In this document: positions 52,227 through 61,798 of the stretch, piece after piece | Layout of the letters: every line of letters begins with the position of its first letter | Numbering within the stretch: position 1 is the first letter of the stretch | NCBI RefSeq assembly: GCF_000317475.1 | Contig: NC_019729.1 | Span: forward strand, 3,362,501 to 3,426,500 | DNA: 64,000 nt | Reading direction: 5' to 3' | From: Oscillatoria nigro-viridis PCC 7112 | GTDB lineage: Bacteria > Cyanobacteriota > Cyanobacteriia > Cyanobacteriales > Microcoleaceae | The notes under the pieces: generated by a model | What the model was told of the DNA's origin: nothing | The model's database searches: none | What the model saw: the letters and a program-made list of their open reading frames with translations, nothing else | Program-made: the position numbers and the translations under genes

Positions 52227-52632
52227 TTCTACTCTTTTCTTTCTTTGTAATGGGGAATCTAACGATTTTAGATTTTAGATTTTAGATTTTAGATTTTTTT
52301 GATATTTGAGATTTGATCCTACTACCAAAAAAATGCTACTGTCAGCAAGCTTCAAGGCTTTACGTCATCATTCAGCTCAAATCGCAAATCTAATAAAATC
52401 TCAAATCGCAAATCTAAAATTGTATGACCAGCCCAAAAACAGGTACAAGCCCCGACTTAAGTCGTGGATGCTTCTAAAATTTTAGACCAAAGCTCGAGCT
52501 CCAAGATTTATCTGTGGAGTAAATCTAAAATCTAAAATCTAAAATCTAAAATCGACTGACTCATCATACTTTATATGACAGTTGCGTAAGTCCCGATCGA
52601 TAAATCTTTCATCTTCGTTCACAATACAAAAA
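52227..52632. repeat. Repeat-filled gap: composite copy 3 and family C end
   Basis: TTTTAGA heptamers occupy 52265-52295. AAGCCCCGACTTAAGTCGTG (palindrome CGACTTAAGTCG) lies near 52449, GATTTATCTGTGGAGTAAA near 52506, and AAAATCT heptamers at 52521-52553 ending TCGACTG, the same order as at 13846-14115. A lone family C end TTGCGTAAGTCC sits at about 52582-52593. No gene is seen. Confidence 0.6.
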
Positions 52633-52944
52633 ATGCACGCTTTGTCAATTCCCACCTGGATTATTCACGTCTCTAGCGTCGTCGAGTGGATTGCCGCCAT
52701 CTGGTTAATTTGGACTTACGGCGAAGTCACTCAAAACCGAGCTTGGTGGGCCCTTTCCGCCGCAATGCTGCCCGCTCTTGTCAGCGCTATGTGTGCCTGT
52801 ACATGGCACTATTTTGACAACTCCCCAGCCCTAGAATGGATCGTTACCCTGCAAGCGGCGATGACTCTCTTCGGCAATTTTACTTTGTGGGCGGCGGCTT
52901 GGTGGATTTGGCGATCGGCTCAACCCGAAAAAATTAAAGATTGA
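52633..52944 (+). CDS. DUF2499 / Ycf49-like membrane protein
   Basis: The protein has 103 residues from the ATG at 52633; a TTG 17 codons earlier is unlikely. Three hydrophobic helices are visible (WIIHVSSVVEWIAAIWLIW, WWALSAAMLPALVSAMCACT, LFGNFTLWAAAWWIW), and the CACTWHYFDN motif is typical of the family shared with algal plastids. Role unknown. DUF3593, a family that resembles it in size and plastid distribution, is encoded at 62124 in this window. Confidence 0.82.
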   Translation: MHALSIPTWIIHVSSVVEWIAAIWLIWTYGEVTQNRAWWALSAAMLPALVSAMCACTWHYFDNSPALEWIVTLQAAMTLFGNFTLWAAAWWIWRSAQPEKIKD

Positions 52945-52960
52945 AAAAGAGGTAAATATT

Positions 52961-53380
52961 TTGAAAAAAATCACTATTTGGGTCAAATTAGGCGCGAGTT
53001 CGCTGTTGTTAACAGCCGGATTTTTACTTCCCGGCCAAGCCAGCAACACTTCCTTGCAACTTGCCCAACAGCCTAACTGCAAAAGTCCTCAAACTACACA
53101 GGAGCAGAATGCGTGTTCCAGTCAAGAGTTTCAGGCAGCAGACAGAAAACTCAATCAAGTATATCAGCAACTTCAGCCGAAACTCAACAGCAAACAAAAG
53201 CAAAGATTGATAGTAGCACAGCGTAGTTGGCTCAAGTTTAGAGATGAATCTTGCACTTATGAAATGGGGCAGTTTGAAGGTGGAACTTTGGCTGCTTCTA
53301 CCTACGGTTATTGCAGGGCAAGGGTGACGCAAGAACGGATTAAAGATTTGGAAGGTTATTTGAAACAAGCAAGTTTGTAA
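52961..53380 (+). CDS. LprI/DUF1311 family secreted protein
   Basis: The 139-residue protein starts at a TTG preceded by AAGAGGT, so the start is well supported. A signal peptide covers about 1-29 (ASSLLLTAGFLLPGQAS). The DUF1311 pattern follows: paired cysteines C41/C54-like, AADRKLNQVYQQLQPKL, LIVAQRSWLKFRDESC and TYGYCRARVTQERI. Family members inhibit lysozyme in some bacteria (not shown here). The 3' end runs into a tandem repeat. Confidence 0.82.
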   Translation: MKKITIWVKLGASSLLLTAGFLLPGQASNTSLQLAQQPNCKSPQTTQEQNACSSQEFQAADRKLNQVYQQLQPKLNSKQKQRLIVAQRSWLKFRDESCTYEMGQFEGGTLAASTYGYCRARVTQERIKDLEGYLKQASL

Positions 53381-53389
53381 AAGTTCTTT

Positions 53390-53545
53390 GTGGCACAAGC
53401 GTCCCGCCTGTATTTGTGGCACAGGCGTCCCGCCTGTATTTGTGGCACAGGCGTCCCGCCTGTATTTGTGGCACAGGCGTCCCGCCTGTATTTGTGGCAC
53501 AGGCGTCCCGCCTGTATTTGTGGCACAGGCGTCCCGCCTGTATTT
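53390..53545. repeat. Six tandem copies of a 26-bp hairpin repeat
   Basis: The unit contains ACAGGCG TCC CGCCTGT, a perfect 7-bp stem, plus ATTTGTGGC. Six units run head to tail with no spacers; only the first has a base change (AAGC for AGGC). The run begins right after the LprI-like gene. Confidence 0.9.
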
Positions 53546-53570
53546 GTAAAAAATCTAATTCACCAATCTT

Positions 53571-54440
53571 TCAGAATTGCAACGCCACAGAATTAGTAGC
53601 AATTAAACCTGCCTCAATCAACAATAGATCGAGACTGTCAACCAGTCCATCAAGACAATGTAAAATTTGGCGATCGCCTGCAGGTAACGAAATAGAATTA
53701 GTTAGACTGTGAATTTGACTCTCCAAATTTTCAGGCAATTTTGAACACAAAGCTGTTGCCCTTTCTACCAAACGTTTTTCCCCCGGATGAGGGAGAGAAT
53801 TAACAGCAAAAACAATATCAAAATAACTGCCTAAAAAAGCTGCTGTTCGATGGATAATACTTACTAAATCGCGGCGAAAAACAGCGGATTCTAGCTGGTG
53901 GCGAAATGAAAAAATCAGGTGGCGCAAAATCGGATAATTTTTGGCAATTATGGCTTGACGGAGTTGTTCTGGATAAGGTCGATCGACATTTGCTTGAAAT
54001 TGCTGAAACCAACCGTCTCTGTCATACAATGATACTGAGGTAAGAACGTTCCACCAAAAACAGGTTGAATAACCTACTGATGCTTGATGTTTTACCAAGA
54101 TGCGATCGAGTTCTTCTTCGATCCATTCGGGCTGGCGGTACATAATATCTATACCGCAGCCAGTTTTAATATCTATCCACTCGTCTCCGGGTTCCCAAAA
54201 TTGATTGTTGATTGCGATGCGATCGGAAAATTGTCTCGCTATAGCCTCCCGTATGTCAACAGGAATTTCCTCTTTAACATATACGTAAAAATCTAAATCC
54301 GACGACTCATCCGTAACTGTAGTTGTTCGAGAACCTGCTAAAACGACGGCTAGAACTTGAGGTAAACTGCCAAACTGCTCGCCAAGAGTTTGAGCCAGCG
54401 GGGGAATTTCTTCGAGAGCTAGTTGATAATTGTGCAGCAT
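53571..54440 (-). CDS. Nucleotidyltransferase-fold protein (DUF4037-like)
   Basis: The 289-residue protein has VVLAGSRTTTVTDESSDLDFYVYV (GS ... DxD) and the later GIDIMYRQ. This is the polymerase-beta-type nucleotidyltransferase site, with Asp49, Asp51 and a third Asp. The C-terminal ~170 residues are helical, as in DUF4037 or aminoglycoside nucleotidyltransferase-like proteins. Substrate unknown; antibiotic modification should not be assumed. Confidence 0.7.
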   Translation of the reverse strand: MLHNYQLALEEIPPLAQTLGEQFGSLPQVLAVVLAGSRTTTVTDESSDLDFYVYVKEEIPVDIREAIARQFSDRIAINNQFWEPGDEWIDIKTGCGIDIMYRQPEWIEEELDRILVKHQASVGYSTCFWWNVLTSVSLYDRDGWFQQFQANVDRPYPEQLRQAIIAKNYPILRHLIFSFRHQLESAVFRRDLVSIIHRTAAFLGSYFDIVFAVNSLPHPGEKRLVERATALCSKLPENLESQIHSLTNSISLPAGDRQILHCLDGLVDSLDLLLIEAGLIATNSVALQF

Positions 54441-54666
54441 TTAATTACCTTGTTTTGCACTTAAAAAATAACAGCAAATGCTTAACTATAGCAATCAAGA
54501 TTTTAACGCATAACTTTTAACTCGTAACTCAACAATTGATAATTTTTAACAAATACGGCGGAGGCGAACTGATGCGCTGCGGGCTGGTATCCCCTACCAA
54601 AATTATCTCAAAAGTAACATAAAACTTGGTTTTTTTATTTTACCCTTTGACACGCGGATAGTGTAG

Positions 54667-54698
54667 AATCTAAAATCTAAAATCTAAAATCTAAAATC
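54667..54698. repeat. AAAATCT heptamer run in the dnaE leader
   Basis: There are about four AAAATCT units immediately before the dnaE start codon at 54702, where a Shine-Dalgarno would be expected. None is seen. Confidence 0.75.
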
Positions 54699-54701
54699 CC
54701 T

Positions 54702-57362
54702 ATGTCCTTCGTTGGTTTGCACATTCACAGCGATTATAGCTTACTAGATGGGGCGTCTCAGCTACAGCAGCTCGCAGAACGGGCGGTGGAATTGGGGATG
54801 CCCGCGATCGCCCTGACAGACCACGGGGTGATGTACGGCGCGATCGAACTAATCAAAGTTTGCCGAAATAAAAATATCAAGCCGATTATTGGCAATGAAA
54901 TGTATGTCGTCAACGGCGACATCGAAGTAAAAGTTCGAGGTAGAAGAAAATACCATCAAGTTGTTTTAGCTAAAAATACCCAAGGTTATAAAAACCTCGT
55001 CAAACTCACCACAATTTCCCATTTAAAGGGAATGCCAGAAAGAGGTATTTTTGCCCGACCCTGCATCAACAAAGAACTGCTAAAACAATACTCCGAAGGT
55101 TTAATTGTTACCAGTGCTTGTTTGGGCGGGGAAGTTCCCCAAATGATTCTGCAAAACAAGCTAGATGCGGCCCGCGAAGTAGCCACATGGTATAAAGAAG
55201 TATTTGGCGAAGATTACTATATAGAAATTCAAGACCACGGTTCCCCGGAAGACCGGATTGTTAATGTTGAAATCGTCAAAATTGCCCGCGAACTCAACAT
55301 TAAAATAATTGCCACCAATGATTCTCACTATATTTCCTGCAACGACGTAGAAGCACACGATGCTTTGCTGTGCATTAACACCAACAAACTGATTGAAGAA
55401 GACAAGCGGATGCGCTACAGCGGCACTGAATATCTTAAGTCTGCGGAGGAGATGGCGCAACTGTTTCGAGACCATTTGGATGATGAAACAATCAAAGAGG
55501 CGATCGAAAATACCCTAGAGGTCGCAAATAAAGTATCGAGATACGAGCTCACAGGAGAAGCTCGGATTCCCACAATTCCAATTCCCCCAGAACATACAGC
55601 CGATACTTATGTAGAAGAAATATCCTGGCTGGGACTGTTAGAACGCCTCAAAGCCCGCACCAGAAATGAAATCCCCCCCATCTACAAACAAAGACTAGAA
55701 TACGAACTGAAAATGCTTCAGCAGATGGGCTTTTCGGAATACTTTTTAGTAGTTTGGGACTACATAAAATATGCTAGAGACAACGATATTCCAGTAGGGC
55801 CAGGACGGGGTTCTGCCGCAGGTTCTCTAGTTGCCTACGTCCTAAAAATCACCAATATAGACCCCGTACACCACGGACTACTATTCGAGCGATTTCTCAA
55901 TCCAGAACGGAAATCTATGCCAGATATTGATAGCGATTTCTGCATAGAAAGGCGGGACGACATGATTAAATACGTTACTGAAAAATATGGTAGCGAGCGC
56001 GTAGCGCAAATTATTACTTTCAACAGAATGACATCAAAAGCTGTCTTGAAAGATGTTGCCAGGGTGTTAGGTATTCCCTACAAAAAAGCCGACGAAATGG
56101 CTAAATTAATTCCGGTGTCCAGGGGAAAACCGGAAAAACTTAAAGTGATGATTTCCGATCAAACACCTGCACAGGAATTTAAAGAAAACTATGAAAATAC
56201 AATTTGCATAAATGCAGAAACTGGTACTGAAGTCCCCGTTCGTCAGTGGATTGACATGGCAATTCGTATTGAGGGAACCAACAAAACCTATGGGGTTCAC
56301 GCGGCAGGTGTGGTAATTTCTTCAGAGCCGTTGGATGAAATTGTACCGCTGCAAAAGAATAATGATGGCGCTGTGATCACCCAATATTTCATGGAAGATT
56401 TGGAATTTTTGGGGCTGTTGAAAATGGACTTTTTGGGATTGAAAAATTTAACAACGCTCCAGAAAACTGTTGATTATATTAAGCAAACCCAAAATCTAAG
56501 TGTCGATCCAGAAATGCTACCTTCTGATATAGAGCGCAGAGCTCAAGAGACTTTTGGCAGAATCAAAAAGTTACCCGATGATGTAGATAAAACATATAGA
56601 CTTTTAGAAAGAGGAGATTTAGAAGGTATTTTTCAGTTAGAATCATCTGGAATGCTGGATGTAGTGAAAAAACTCAAACCTTCCTGTCTGGATGATATTT
56701 CTTCTATTTTGGCACTTTACCGACCCGGGCCGCTGGATGCAGGTTTGATTCCTCAGTTTATTGACTGCAAGCACGGTAAAACAGTTGAGTACGATCATCC
56801 GCTATTAGAACCGATTTTAAAAGAGACTTACGGAACGCTTTGCTTTCAAGAGCAAATTATGCGGATGGCTCAAGATTTGGCGGGCTATTCTTTGGGTCAA
56901 GCTGACTTGCTGCGGCGCGCAATGGGCAAGAAGAAAGCTGAGGAAATGCAGAAGCAAAAAGAAACGTTTATCGACGGCGCAACTAAGAATGGAGTCAGTC
57001 AAAGAATTGCTGAAAAGTTGTTCGCGCAGATGCTGCAATTCGCGGAATATTGCTTGAGCTATGACACGAAGATATTGACGGTGGAATATGGACCGATGGC
57101 TATTGGCAAAATCGTTGAGGAAAAAATTGAATGTACTGTTTATAGTGTTGATAGCAACGGCTATATTTATACACAGTCAATTGCACAGTGGCATCGCCGG
57201 GGGCAGCAGGAGGTCTTTGAGTATTGCCTGGAAGATGGCTCGATAATTCGCGCCACAAAAGATCACAAGTTTATGACTGTTGGCGGTCAAATGCTGCCCA
57301 TTGACGAAATCTTTGAACAAGGATTAGACTTAAAACAAATCAACTCTAGCTCAGATATATAA
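54702..57362 (+). CDS. dnaE: DNA polymerase III alpha, N-terminal part fused to DnaE intein-N
   Basis: The protein has 886 residues. Residues 1-783 are the N-extein: the PHP domain starts [14 protein letters not shown], and the polymerase active-site segment is [14 protein letters not shown]. The frame then enters the intein at Cys784 (AEY / [14 protein letters not shown]). The 103-residue intein-N has block B ATKDHKF (TxxH) and ends [12 protein letters not shown] before a TAA. It closely matches the N-half of the cyanobacterial split DnaE intein. The endonuclease ORF starts 1 bp after this stop. The product must be trans-spliced to the 58136 ORF to give polymerase. Confidence 0.96.
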   Translation: MSFVGLHIHSDYSLLDGASQLQQLAERAVELGMPAIALTDHGVMYGAIELIKVCRNKNIKPIIGNEMYVVNGDIEVKVRGRRKYHQVVLAKNTQGYKNLVKLTTISHLKGMPERGIFARPCINKELLKQYSEGLIVTSACLGGEVPQMILQNKLDAAREVATWYKEVFGEDYYIEIQDHGSPEDRIVNVEIVKIARELNIKIIATNDSHYISCNDVEAHDALLCINTNKLIEEDKRMRYSGTEYLKSAEEMAQLFRDHLDDETIKEAIENTLEVANKVSRYELTGEARIPTIPIPPEHTADTYVEEISWLGLLERLKARTRNEIPPIYKQRLEYELKMLQQMGFSEYFLVVWDYIKYARDNDIPVGPGRGSAAGSLVAYVLKITNIDPVHHGLLFERFLNPERKSMPDIDSDFCIERRDDMIKYVTEKYGSERVAQIITFNRMTSKAVLKDVARVLGIPYKKADEMAKLIPVSRGKPEKLKVMISDQTPAQEFKENYENTICINAETGTEVPVRQWIDMAIRIEGTNKTYGVHAAGVVISSEPLDEIVPLQKNNDGAVITQYFMEDLEFLGLLKMDFLGLKNLTTLQKTVDYIKQTQNLSVDPEMLPSDIERRAQETFGRIKKLPDDVDKTYRLLERGDLEGIFQLESSGMLDVVKKLKPSCLDDISSILALYRPGPLDAGLIPQFIDCKHGKTVEYDHPLLEPILKETYGTLCFQEQIMRMAQDLAGYSLGQADLLRRAMGKKKAEEMQKQKETFIDGATKNGVSQRIAEKLFAQMLQFAEYCLSYDTKILTVEYGPMAIGKIVEEKIECTVYSVDSNGYIYTQSIAQWHRRGQQEVFEYCLEDGSIIRATKDHKFMTVGGQMLPIDEIFEQGLDLKQINSSSDI

Positions 57363-57363
57363 A

Positions 57364-58143
57364 ATGTATCTCGACTACAGGCAGCTAAAATCGGAACACA
57401 AGGAACAAATCATTTCTGCTTTTAATCAGGGCATGGAGTGTCGAGACATTCCTAACTACCTTGGTGTGAGCGAAAGAGCAGTTTCAAGGGTTTTAAAAGA
57501 AGCGGACATCAATACTAAGCGGCGAAACCGCTATACTTTAAATGAGAGCTATTTTGATGTAATTGACTCTCAAGCTAAAGCTTATTTATTAGGATTGATA
57601 GCTGCTGATGGCTGCGTTACTCAAACTAATTATGTAGCTTTTGAATCTATTGACAAAGAACTTACAGAAATGCTCAGCATAGAGCTACAATACTCTGGTG
57701 AAATTAGAGTTATTCAGCCTCAAAATTATGCTCCTCACTACCGAATAAATTTTTCTTCTGAAAAGCTGGCAAGCTCTTTACAGGGCTACGGCATCATAAC
57801 AGGAAGAACTTTTTCGGAAGTTACCTATTTCCCTAACTTAAAATATTTAGGGTCTTATGTGTTAGGCTATTTTGACTGTGACGGTTGTGCTTATGCAAAC
57901 AAAGGTAGAAGTGGCGGTTTAGTCTGCATTGTTGGTTCCTTTGAATTTGCCCGCGAACTAGCAATGCACCTAGGGATGGGTTCTGTACAAGAGCATCAAT
58001 TAAAAAAAGTTTATTATTGGAGAATCTTTAGTCGAAAAAATATACAAGCATTCTATGATTTTGTGTATCAGTATCCCCGCTTGGGGTTGCAACGAAAGAA
58101 AACTAAAATAGAGGCTATTCTCAGGAGTTACAAACATGGTTAA
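57364..58143 (+). CDS. Free-standing LAGLIDADG homing endonuclease within the dnaE locus
   Basis: The 259-residue protein has an N-terminal helix-turn-helix (CRDIPNYLGVSERAVSRVLK) that could guide DNA binding. The two LAGLIDADG helices read LLGLIAADG (residues 75-83) and VLGYFDCDG (166-174), both keeping the catalytic Asp (82 and 173). It lies between the two intein halves: 1 bp after the upstream stop and overlapping the downstream ATG by 8 bp. Coding looks AT-rich compared with dnaE. It is predicted to cut an intein-less dnaE allele. Confidence 0.88.
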   Translation: MYLDYRQLKSEHKEQIISAFNQGMECRDIPNYLGVSERAVSRVLKEADINTKRRNRYTLNESYFDVIDSQAKAYLLGLIAADGCVTQTNYVAFESIDKELTEMLSIELQYSGEIRVIQPQNYAPHYRINFSSEKLASSLQGYGIITGRTFSEVTYFPNLKYLGSYVLGYFDCDGCAYANKGRSGGLVCIVGSFEFARELAMHLGMGSVQEHQLKKVYYWRIFSRKNIQAFYDFVYQYPRLGLQRKKTKIEAILRSYKHG

Positions 58144-59734
58144 AATTATTAGTCGAAAATCACTAGGAACTCAAGAAGTCTATGACATAGGCGTTGAACG
58201 AGAACATAACTTTATCCTAGAAAATAGTTTGGTGGCATCTAACTGTTTTAATAAATCCCATTCAATGGCTTATGCCTATATCACGTATCAAACTGCCTAT
58301 TTAAAGGCGAATTATCCTCTAGAATACATGGCTGCACTGCTGACTGCTAACAGGGGCGATCAGGATAAAGTACAGAAATATATTGCCAATTGTCTCAAGC
58401 TGGGGATTGAGGTTGAGCCGCCGGATGTTAATAGTTCTGAACTTACTTTTACACCGCTGCCCAAACAGATTACTGGAGGTGCAAAAGATAAAATTTTGTT
58501 TGGAATTTCTGCTGTTAAAAATGTGGGAGAAGCGGCAATTGAAAATATTTTGGCGGCGCGGCAAGAAGGGGGTAAGTTTAAATCGCTGGCTGATTTGTGC
58601 GATCGCGTAAATCTGCATTCTGTCAACCGCCGCGCTCTAGAAGCTTTAATTCAATGCGGTGCTTTTGATAAAATTGAAAACAACCGCAACCAATTAGTAC
58701 ACGACCTCGAAGGGGTGATTAAATGGGCGCAAGAGCGCAAAAGAGACCGAGAAAGCGGCCAAGGTAATCTTTTTGACTTGTTAGGTGCCAATAGCTTCGG
58801 GAAGTCGGTCAATACCTATGAGTCCGCGCCCAAATCTAAATTGGTAAAAGATTTTGAAAAACAGGAAAAATTGCGTTTAGAAAAAGAATTACTTGGCTTT
58901 TATGTATCAGAACATCCCCTAAAGTTTCTCATGCAAGTAAACGAAGACCCCGATGTTGTGACTCTCGAACAGTTAGCAGAGAAAAAGGGGAAAGTATCAG
59001 TTATTGTCATGCTCAGCGCTATCAAAATGGTTGTGACCAAAAAAGGCGATTCGATGGCAATTTTGCAATTAGAAGATTTGACAGCTCAAATAAAAGCTGT
59101 GGTGTTCCCCAAGGCTTACGAACAAGTGAAACCTTACATTGTAGAGAATGCTATCTTACAGATTAGTGGAAAAATTGAGAAAGATGGGGAGGAAATTCAG
59201 ATAATTGTAGACACTGCAAAGCCGGTTGAAACAGTACAGGTAGAAGAGGAAATCGAGAAGGCGGAACCGGAAATAAATAACCATTGGCCGGCGGAACCTG
59301 TCAACGTTGTACGATCGACAAAACCTGTCGAAGTTTTAGAAATGGTGATTGTCAAGCTTACACCGCAACAAGTACAAGACGGGAAAAAACTCAATTCCCT
59401 CAAAGCTATTTTGCAAGAACTTTCCAATCGGGGAGAAGATGCTAGCGTTTCTGTGGGGGGAATTGTTGTCGGTGAATATTCCTGTCAACCGCTTCGGATT
59501 AACCCACAATTGTGGGTGCAAGATGGCGAGGGAACTGTTAGCCGTCTCAAATCGGCTGGATTTGATGCTTGGGTTTTTCCTCTAGACAATCGCGGGGATG
59601 CTGCGGTATTTCGAGAAATGCGATCGCAACTTAACGTACATTCTTGGGCCAGTCGTTTACTTGACACTGACACCGATCGCCTTCACAAGTATGTCACTTA
59701 TCTCGCCCAACTAAACAGACGCCCGCCAAACTAA
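58136..59734 (+). CDS. dnaE: DnaE intein-C fused to DNA polymerase III alpha, C-terminal part
   Basis: The protein has 532 residues. Residues 1-36 (VKIISRKSLGTQEVYDIGVE ... NFILENSLVASN) are the intein-C half with the terminal Asn. The C-extein begins with the +1 Cys (CFNKSHSMAYAYITYQTAYL). The rest is a normal DnaE C-terminus with an OB fold (VSVIVMLSAIKMVVTKKGDS) and a tail. The two exteins add up to about 1,279 residues, a full polymerase. The last 24 bp overlap the convergent kinase gene. Confidence 0.96.
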   Translation: MVKIISRKSLGTQEVYDIGVEREHNFILENSLVASNCFNKSHSMAYAYITYQTAYLKANYPLEYMAALLTANRGDQDKVQKYIANCLKLGIEVEPPDVNSSELTFTPLPKQITGGAKDKILFGISAVKNVGEAAIENILAARQEGGKFKSLADLCDRVNLHSVNRRALEALIQCGAFDKIENNRNQLVHDLEGVIKWAQERKRDRESGQGNLFDLLGANSFGKSVNTYESAPKSKLVKDFEKQEKLRLEKELLGFYVSEHPLKFLMQVNEDPDVVTLEQLAEKKGKVSVIVMLSAIKMVVTKKGDSMAILQLEDLTAQIKAVVFPKAYEQVKPYIVENAILQISGKIEKDGEEIQIIVDTAKPVETVQVEEEIEKAEPEINNHWPAEPVNVVRSTKPVEVLEMVIVKLTPQQVQDGKKLNSLKAILQELSNRGEDASVSVGGIVVGEYSCQPLRINPQLWVQDGEGTVSRLKSAGFDAWVFPLDNRGDAAVFREMRSQLNVHSWASRLLDTDTDRLHKYVTYLAQLNRRPPN

Positions 59735-61798
59735 CACTTCGCCGCCATCCCCACCGGTGACTAAAGTTTGACCGTCAGGACTAAAAGCCACCGGATTGCA
59801 CCCAGCAAGAGAGCACAAACATTCTCCTGTTTCCAGGTTCCAGAGTTTAACCGTACCGTCTCGACTCCCGCTAGCCATAGTTTCGCGATCCGGACTCATC
59901 GCCACCGAAATCACCGCATCAGAATGCCCCCTCAAAGTATTAATCAATTCCCCTGTATCGGCATTCCACAATTTAACAGTAGCGTCGGCACTTCCACTGA
60001 CAATCATCTTGCCGTCTTGACTAAATGCGATCGCATAAACCCAATCTGAATGACCGACAAAAGTCCGTACACTCTCCCCAATACCTACCAGCCACATCTT
60101 GATAGTTTTGTCAGCACTGCCGCTGGCAAGCATCATACTTTGAGGGCGAAAACTAACAGATAAAACCTTCTCAGAATGTCCCGAAAGTTTTTGAACCAAT
60201 GCTCCGTTGCGCTGGTTCCACAATTTAATACTCTTGTCGCCGCTGGCACTCGCGATCGCTCCAGAGTCGCAACTAAAAGCCACCGAGTACACGGGGCCGT
60301 ACCGGTGACTGTACGGCGAACCAAAAGCGCTGTAAAACTCGCGGATCATCGCCTTTTTATCCAGCTTCCACTCAATAACTTTTCTGTCAAAACTGCCGCT
60401 AACCATCATTCTCCCGTCTGGGCTGATTGCCACAGCATCAACCGTTGCGGAATGGCCGAAAAAAGTATGGATGAATTCACCTGTTTGCAGATCCCACAGC
60501 TTAATTGTTTTATCGTCGCTGGCGCTAGCGAGAATATTACCTTGAGGATTAATAACCACAGCATTAACCTGGGCTGAATGACCGTGGATAATGCGATCGC
60601 ACCGCCAGTTATTAGACGGCAATAATCTCGGATTGTTAGCGGATGGTACAACATGAATCTTCTGGGGCGGCGCGGCCGAGACTGCGGTTGCTGTATTGGA
60701 CTGCGAGTTAGTTAATGGCGAATTAATAGCTATTTTTGTTGGCGAATTATAACTGATTTGAGAGCGGGGATATTGCCCAACATTTACCAAATCCTGCAAC
60801 ACTTCAGCAGCAGATTGATATCGCTCTCTTACCGAATCTTTGAGCAATTTGTTCAAAATAGTTGCTAATTTATGGCTGACTTTTATGCCTTTTTGCGCCA
60901 AGTGCGATCGCCAAATCCATTTGCATTCCAAAGCATCGAACAAATCCTTCAATACCGCCCCAGTTAGCAGGTGAATGCAGGTAACGCCCAAACTGTAAAG
61001 GTCGCTCGCCGGATACGCCTTGCCACTGCGAATTTGTTCGATCGGCGCATAGCCAGCAGTTCCAGTTATCGTCCCAGTTTGCGCCTCAGAAAGGCCGGTA
61101 ATGTGCTTAGCAACTCCAAAATCTACGAGCACAAACTGACCCCCCCTGGCCTTCCCCTGTACAGCAGGAGATTCAGCGACAATTATCCCTTTCATACCGC
61201 CAGAAGATTGAGGTAAATTTGCCCCTCGTTTTTCTTTAGCAGGAGTTGAGGTGCCGTATCCAGCCGCCCAGAAGGTTTGGGGAGTTCTCCGCACAATATT
61301 TTCCGGCTTAATATCCCGATGAATCACCTGCTGCTCGTGAACAAATTGCAAAACAGGCAACAAATTGATCAACAATTCCCAAATCTGTTCCTCGCTAAAA
61401 GCTCCCCGCTGCTGCAACTCCTGAAACAAATTATTTCCCTCAATTAACTCTTCCACAAGATACAGACGTTTGGCTTGTTCAAAAGAAGCCAGCAAACTAG
61501 GAATCTGCGGGTGCTCTCCGAGTTCGTGCAGTCGGTGAGCTTCTTGTTTGAACAGTGCAGTTGCCTTTTCTAATTCAGCTTTTTCTTGAACTTGGGGGAA
61601 AAATTGTTTGATGGCGCAGCGAGTTTTCAACCTATCTTCATCGACAGCTAAAAAAGTTCTGCCAAATGTTCCTTCACCGATAGGTTGAAGGGCGCGGTAA
61701 CGCTCTTTCAGTAGCAATTTAGAGCCGCACGCCAGACAAAAATTGGTTGAGTCAGCATTCTGCGGCTTTTGGCAATGGGGATTGAGGCAATAGCTCAT
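59711..61798 (-). CDS. Ser/Thr protein kinase with zinc ribbon and WD40 repeats
   Basis: The protein has 695 residues from the ATG at 61798 (GGAAAAA upstream). The N-terminal CLNPHCQKPQ ... CLACG is a zinc ribbon. The kinase domain has QPIGEGTFGRTFLA, VIHRDIKPENIVRR and FVLVDFGVAKHI; a ~40-residue Gly/Pro-rich stretch (AGYGTSTPAKEKRGANLPQS) is inserted between the last two. After a linker, seven WD40 repeats follow (GHSAQVNAVVINPQGNILAS, ASDDKTIKLWDLQTGE), making a propeller. It overlaps the dnaE-C end. Targets unknown. Confidence 0.92.
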   Translation of the reverse strand: MSYCLNPHCQKPQNADSTNFCLACGSKLLLKERYRALQPIGEGTFGRTFLAVDEDRLKTRCAIKQFFPQVQEKAELEKATALFKQEAHRLHELGEHPQIPSLLASFEQAKRLYLVEELIEGNNLFQELQQRGAFSEEQIWELLINLLPVLQFVHEQQVIHRDIKPENIVRRTPQTFWAAGYGTSTPAKEKRGANLPQSSGGMKGIIVAESPAVQGKARGGQFVLVDFGVAKHITGLSEAQTGTITGTAGYAPIEQIRSGKAYPASDLYSLGVTCIHLLTGAVLKDLFDALECKWIWRSHLAQKGIKVSHKLATILNKLLKDSVRERYQSAAEVLQDLVNVGQYPRSQISYNSPTKIAINSPLTNSQSNTATAVSAAPPQKIHVVPSANNPRLLPSNNWRCDRIIHGHSAQVNAVVINPQGNILASASDDKTIKLWDLQTGEFIHTFFGHSATVDAVAISPDGRMMVSGSFDRKVIEWKLDKKAMIREFYSAFGSPYSHRYGPVYSVAFSCDSGAIASASGDKSIKLWNQRNGALVQKLSGHSEKVLSVSFRPQSMMLASGSADKTIKMWLVGIGESVRTFVGHSDWVYAIAFSQDGKMIVSGSADATVKLWNADTGELINTLRGHSDAVISVAMSPDRETMASGSRDGTVKLWNLETGECLCSLAGCNPVAFSPDGQTLVTGGDGGEVLVWRASV

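Noticed and set aside
53390..53545. Possible CRISPR array
   Set aside because: The 26-bp units follow one another with no spacers and no cas1/cas2/cas6 nearby, so this is a plain tandem repeat.
53390..53712. ORFs of 68, 98 and (reverse) 158 codons with repeated peptides through the 26-bp tandem array
   Set aside because: Their periodic sequence simply reads the DNA repeat in several frames on both strands; they lack ribosome-binding sites and any domain.
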